NCBI GenBank assembly: GCA_001799045.1
Contig: MGRY01000010.1
Span: 1-8,853, forward strand
DNA from: Deltaproteobacteria bacterium RIFCSPLOWO2_02_56_12
GTDB taxonomy: Bacteria; Desulfobacterota; Binatia; UBA9968
Length of the DNA stretch: 8,853 nucleotides
Reading direction: 5' to 3'
How positions within the stretch are numbered: position 1 is the first letter of the stretch; each line of letters begins with the position of its first letter. Below are positions 6,554 through 8,853 of this stretch, one piece after another. The notes beneath the pieces were generated by a model. That model made no database searches, was not told the DNA's origin, and saw only the letters and a list, made by a program, of their open reading frames with translations. The position numbers and the translations under genes were made by a program.

Positions 6554-6573
6554 AGCTTAGCCTACTCCCGGAG

Positions 6574-7914
6574 ATGTTCGAAACCTTAACCGACAAACTG
6601 GATCTGACCTTTAAAAGGCTTAGGGGTCAGGGAAAGATCAGCGAAAAAAACATCGACGAGGCCTTGCGCGAAGTCCGCCTCGCTCTCCTTGAGGCCGACG
6701 TCCACTTTAAGGTAGTCAAGGGATTTCTCGAATCCGTCAAAACTAAGGCCCTAGGCCAGGAAGTCCTCCTGAGCCTGACGCCGGATCAGCAGTTCGTCAA
6801 AATCGTCCGCGAAGAGCTAACCTCTCTTTTGGGCGGCTCACAGCAGGAACTGGATTTGAGGGGGACTCCTCCTCTGGTCATTATGCTCGTCGGTTTGCAG
6901 GGATCGGGCAAAACCACGACTTTGGCCAAGCTCGCGCTTTTCTTACAAAGAGAGAAAAAAAGAAAACCCTATCTGGTCTCGGCGGACGTCTATCGACCGG
7001 CAGCAATGGAGCAACTGAAGATACTCGGCGGGGATCTCGGCATCCCGGTGCACGATTCCCGGCCTGAAAAACCACCCTTGCAGATCTGCCAAGAAGCCTT
7101 TGAGGAGGCCAGGAAGCAATTCCACGATTTTCTCCTCGTCGACACGGCTGGAAGGCTTCACGTCGACGAAGAGCTGATGCGGGAACTCAAAGCGATCAAA
7201 GAGCTTTTGAAGCCTCATCAAATTCTCTTGATTGCAGATGCCATGACCGGGCAGGACGCCGTGAATCAGGCAGAGGGCTTCAATAAATGGCTTGATTTTA
7301 CCGGAATCGTTCTCACCAAGATGGATGGAGACGCGCGCGGCGGCGCCGCCCTCTCCATGCGCCAAATCGTCGGGAAACCTATCCTGTTTTCCGGGGTGGG
7401 AGAAAAATTGGATGCCCTGGAGCCATTTCACCCGGAGCGCCTGGCCTCGAGAATCCTGGGAATGGGCGATGTGCTCTCGCTCATCGAAAAAGCACAACAA
7501 GCCTACAAAGAAAAAGAGGGTGAGCAGCTGGAAAAACTGGCAAAGAAAAACCAGTTCTCCCTCGAGGATTTTCAGGCGCAACTCCAACAGCTTAAGAAAA
7601 TGGGCTCCATAGGAGAACTGCTGGATCTCGTTCCTGGAGCCAGAAAGCTGACCCAAAAAGCGGACCTTGGCCAGGCGGAAAAGGAGCTGAAACGGGTGGA
7701 GGCTATCATCAATTCCATGACCCTGCAGGAGCGGCGCAACCCGGCCATTTTAAACGGCAGCCGGCGCCGCAGGATCGCCCAGGGGAGCGGCACGACGGTC
7801 ACGGAAATCAATCGTTTGATCAAGCAGTTTTTGGAAATGAAAAAGATGATGCAAAGGTTTAATAAGATGGGCGCCCGGGCACTCTTTAACCGGATGCCCG
7901 CTGCCTTTCATTAG
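6574..7914 (+). CDS. ffh: Signal recognition particle protein Ffh (SRP54 homologue)
   Basis: The GTPase that binds 4.5S RNA and signal sequences of nascent membrane proteins and delivers them to FtsY at the inner membrane. The 446-aa length is normal. The N domain (1-85) carries ALREVRLALLEADV. The G domain has the P-loop GLQGSGKT (107-114), DVYRPAAMEQL (138-148), DTAGR (190-194), TKMDGDARGGAALS (248-261) and GVGEKLDAL. The M domain has KMGSIGELLDLVPG (342-355) and the RNA-binding SRRRRIAQGSGTTVTEINRL, followed by a Met-rich helix. The start matches the family (MFETLTDKL). Its only Shine-Dalgarno, GGAG at 6570-6573, abuts the ATG with no spacer, so initiation is probably weak or leader-dependent. 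The tail is short, ending MPAAFH. rpsP follows after 19 nt. Confidence 0.98.
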   Translation: MFETLTDKLDLTFKRLRGQGKISEKNIDEALREVRLALLEADVHFKVVKGFLESVKTKALGQEVLLSLTPDQQFVKIVREELTSLLGGSQQELDLRGTPPLVIMLVGLQGSGKTTTLAKLALFLQREKKRKPYLVSADVYRPAAMEQLKILGGDLGIPVHDSRPEKPPLQICQEAFEEARKQFHDFLLVDTAGRLHVDEELMRELKAIKELLKPHQILLIADAMTGQDAVNQAEGFNKWLDFTGIVLTKMDGDARGGAALSMRQIVGKPILFSGVGEKLDALEPFHPERLASRILGMGDVLSLIEKAQQAYKEKEGEQLEKLAKKNQFSLEDFQAQLQQLKKMGSIGELLDLVPGARKLTQKADLGQAEKELKRVEAIINSMTLQERRNPAILNGSRRRRIAQGSGTTVTEINRLIKQFLEMKKMMQRFNKMGARALFNRMPAAFH

Positions 7915-7933
7915 GAGAGAAGGATAGAGGACT

Positions 7934-8182
7934 ATGAGCGTTAAAATACGTCTGAGCAGACACGGGGCAAAAAAGAAGCCATTCTACCGCATCGTCGTGA
8001 GCGATTCCCGTTCCCCGAGGGACGGAAAATTCATCGACCAGGTCGGGAGCTATGATCCCAAGTCCGTTTCCGGGGGGGTTAAAATCGACCGGGAGAAGAT
8101 CGCAAAATGGCTCAAACGGGGAGCCCGCCCCAGTCAGACTGTGGCCGAGCTGATCAAAAAAACAGGGACGAGTAGTTCTTAG
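7934..8182 (+). CDS. rpsP: 30S ribosomal protein S16
   Basis: A small-subunit protein that binds 16S rRNA and helps 30S assembly. The 82-aa length equals that of the E. coli protein. Signature stretches: SVKIRLSRHGAKKKPFYRIVVSDSRSPRDG at the N-terminus, then FIDQVGSYDP, and KIAKWLKRGARPSQTVAELIKKTG at the C-terminus. An AGGA-rich stretch lies about 10 nt before the ATG. The ffh-rpsP-KH-rimM order is the common bacterial one. The stop codon (8180-8182) is partly contained in a palindromic repeat that follows, so the Ser-rich last codons may have been shaped by that element. Confidence 0.98.
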   Translation: MSVKIRLSRHGAKKKPFYRIVVSDSRSPRDGKFIDQVGSYDPKSVSGGVKIDREKIAKWLKRGARPSQTVAELIKKTGTSSS

Positions 8183-8241
8183 TTTTTAGTGTTTAGTTGT
8201 TAGTTGTGAAACTCAAAACTGAGAACTAAAAACTAACAACT
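8181..8241. repeat. AGTT/TTAG-rich palindromic repeat between rpsP and khpA
   Basis: The left arm 8181-8209 and right arm 8213-8241 are inverted copies matching at 24 of 29 positions by eye, with a 3-nt centre. Both arms are built from reiterated TTAGT/AGTTG units. The very AT-rich, G-poor composition differs from the flanking genes. No T-run follows, so it is not an intrinsic terminator. It resembles the short dispersed palindromes found in intergenic spaces of many environmental bacterial genomes; only one copy is in this window, so repetitiveness is inferred. Confidence 0.75.
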
Positions 8242-8260
8242 GAATTTGAAATGCACGGAC

Positions 8261-8274
8261 AGGAGTGACCTCCT
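8261..8274 (+). promoter_or_regulatory. Ribosome-binding-site hairpin before khpA
   Basis: AGGAG (8261-8265) is the only Shine-Dalgarno for khpA, 11 nt before the ATG at 8277. It can pair perfectly with CTCCT (8270-8274) across a TGAC loop. Folding would both hide the site and, when formed, shorten its distance from the start codon. It could tune khpA translation or be coincidental. Confidence 0.4.
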
Positions 8275-8276
8275 TC

Positions 8277-8513
8277 ATGAAGGAACTGGTTCAATACCTG
8301 GCAAGATCCCTGGTTAACAATCCCGATGCCGTCGAGGTCAAGGAGACTCAAGGAGAAACCGCCTCGGTCTTGGAGCTGAAAGTAGCGAAAGAAGACCTCG
8401 GTCGAATTATTGGGAAACAAGGGAGAACGGCCAAATCGATTCGCACGATCTTGAATGCCGCTGCCTCAAGGGCAAACCGCAGGGTTGTCCTGGAGATAGT
8501 GGAAGAGCAATAA
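8277..8513 (+). CDS. khpA: KH-domain RNA-binding protein KhpA (YlqC family)
   Basis: A 78-aa single KH-domain protein found between rpsP and rimM in many bacteria. In studied Gram-positives it partners KhpB (EloR/Jag) and binds RNA; its role here is inferred from homology. Visible: MKELVQYLARSLVNNPDAVEV; ETASVLELKVAKEDLGRIIGKQGRTAKSIR with the nucleic-acid-binding GKQG loop (46-49); and the end RRVVLEIVEEQ. The frame opens earlier at a GTG (8265), but that codon lies inside the Shine-Dalgarno AGGAG and the family begins at MKELV, so 8277 is preferred. The gene is separated from rpsP by the palindromic repeat and from rimM by 21 nt. Confidence 0.93.
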   Translation: MKELVQYLARSLVNNPDAVEVKETQGETASVLELKVAKEDLGRIIGKQGRTAKSIRTILNAAASRANRRVVLEIVEEQ

Positions 8514-8534
8514 CTCTACTGTTCCCCAAAAAAA

Positions 8535-8853
8535 GTGTCCGAGCGGCTGATACCGTTAGGTGAGATCGTCACCACCCACGGCCTCGACGGGTGGCTGAAG
8601 CTAAAACTCTATAACCCTCAGACCCCCACCCTTTCCTCAACCCAAAAGGTCTTTCTGGAGAAGGGCGGGGCCAGTTCACCCCATTGGCTTGAAGCCCGCA
8701 AGCCCCACAAGGGGCATCTCTTGTTGCGCTTGCGGGGCGTTGAAGGAATTAATGAGGCCGAAAAATGGGTCGGCGCCATCCTCTCTGTGGCTGAAGAGGC
8801 GCTCCAACCCCCAGGGCCGGGAGAGTATTATTATTATCAAGTGCTCGGCCTCG
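8535..8853 (+). CDS. rimM: 16S rRNA processing / 30S maturation factor RimM, C-terminus cut by window edge
   Basis: RimM binds S19 and aids maturation of the 30S head. 106 complete codons are present: LIPLGEIVTTHGLDGWLKLKLYNP (N-terminal RimM barrel); GHLLLRLRGVEGINEAEKWVGAILSV; then the junction EYYYYQVLGL leading to the PRC-type barrel, which is cut off. The full protein is usually about 165-185 aa. The likely start is the GTG at 8535, giving a normal N-terminus. It has no recognisable Shine-Dalgarno, only seven A residues just upstream, and it lies in the same frame as khpA, separated by that gene's TAA. trmD would be expected next, outside the window. Confidence 0.93.
   Translation, partial: MSERLIPLGEIVTTHGLDGWLKLKLYNPQTPTLSSTQKVFLEKGGASSPHWLEARKPHKGHLLLRLRGVEGINEAEKWVGAILSVAEEALQPPGPGEYYYYQVLGL

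Noticed and set aside
5565..6596. Long minus-strand open frame of 343 codons antisense to groEL
   Set aside because: It lies wholly against intact groEL and the start of ffh and has a His/Gly-rich biased composition typical of a codon-shadow frame, with no family motif.
8181..8241. Palindrome after rpsP as a Rho-independent terminator
   Set aside because: The stem is AT-rich, no T-run follows, and the operon continues into khpA and rimM.

Overview
The window is a dense bacterial chromosomal segment, about half G+C, and looks like ordinary core genome. It encodes a Gram-negative murein-recycling ligase (Mpl), two tandem DUF507 proteins, GroES-GroEL, and the start of the ffh-rpsP-khpA-rimM block. 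Together these fit best with a deltaproteobacterium (Desulfobacterota or a relative), probably environmental. The lineage is inferred from gene content and protein style, not from a marker search. No rRNA, tRNA, CRISPR array, transposase or phage gene is visible.

Left arm (1-3400, all minus strand): a three-gene operon read right to left, ldcA - serine hydrolase - mpl. The gaps are 17 nt and then an 8-nt overlap. LdcA trims murein tetrapeptide to tripeptide, and Mpl joins tripeptide to UDP-MurNAc, so the two end genes carry out consecutive steps of cytoplasmic peptidoglycan recycling. The middle protein is a leaderless member of the class C beta-lactamase fold, the family that includes the B. 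subtilis muramyl-peptide amidase AmiE. It may supply the missing amidase step. mpl runs off the left edge, probably only a few residues short of its end.

Centre (3401-3707): a 307-bp divergent intergenic region. It carries two perfect DnaA-box matches (TTATNCACA) and two single-mismatch boxes. Three of these lie in one orientation within 44 bp just before the first DUF507 gene. All genes to the left read leftward and all genes to the right read rightward. The region is therefore either a candidate replication origin or origin-like locus, or a DnaA-controlled divergent promoter. This is the most interesting signal in the window.

Right arm (3708-8853, all plus strand): two overlapping 91-aa DUF507 genes; a 209-bp leader with a TTGACA-type promoter; groES (GTG start) and groEL; a very strong intrinsic terminator (6448-6487); then ffh, rpsP, khpA and the first 106 codons of rimM. 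The last block is the usual translation and secretion operon, which normally continues into trmD and rplS. A 61-bp near-perfect palindrome built of AGTT/TTAG units sits between rpsP and khpA and includes part of the rpsP stop codon. A small hairpin just after it pairs with the khpA Shine-Dalgarno.
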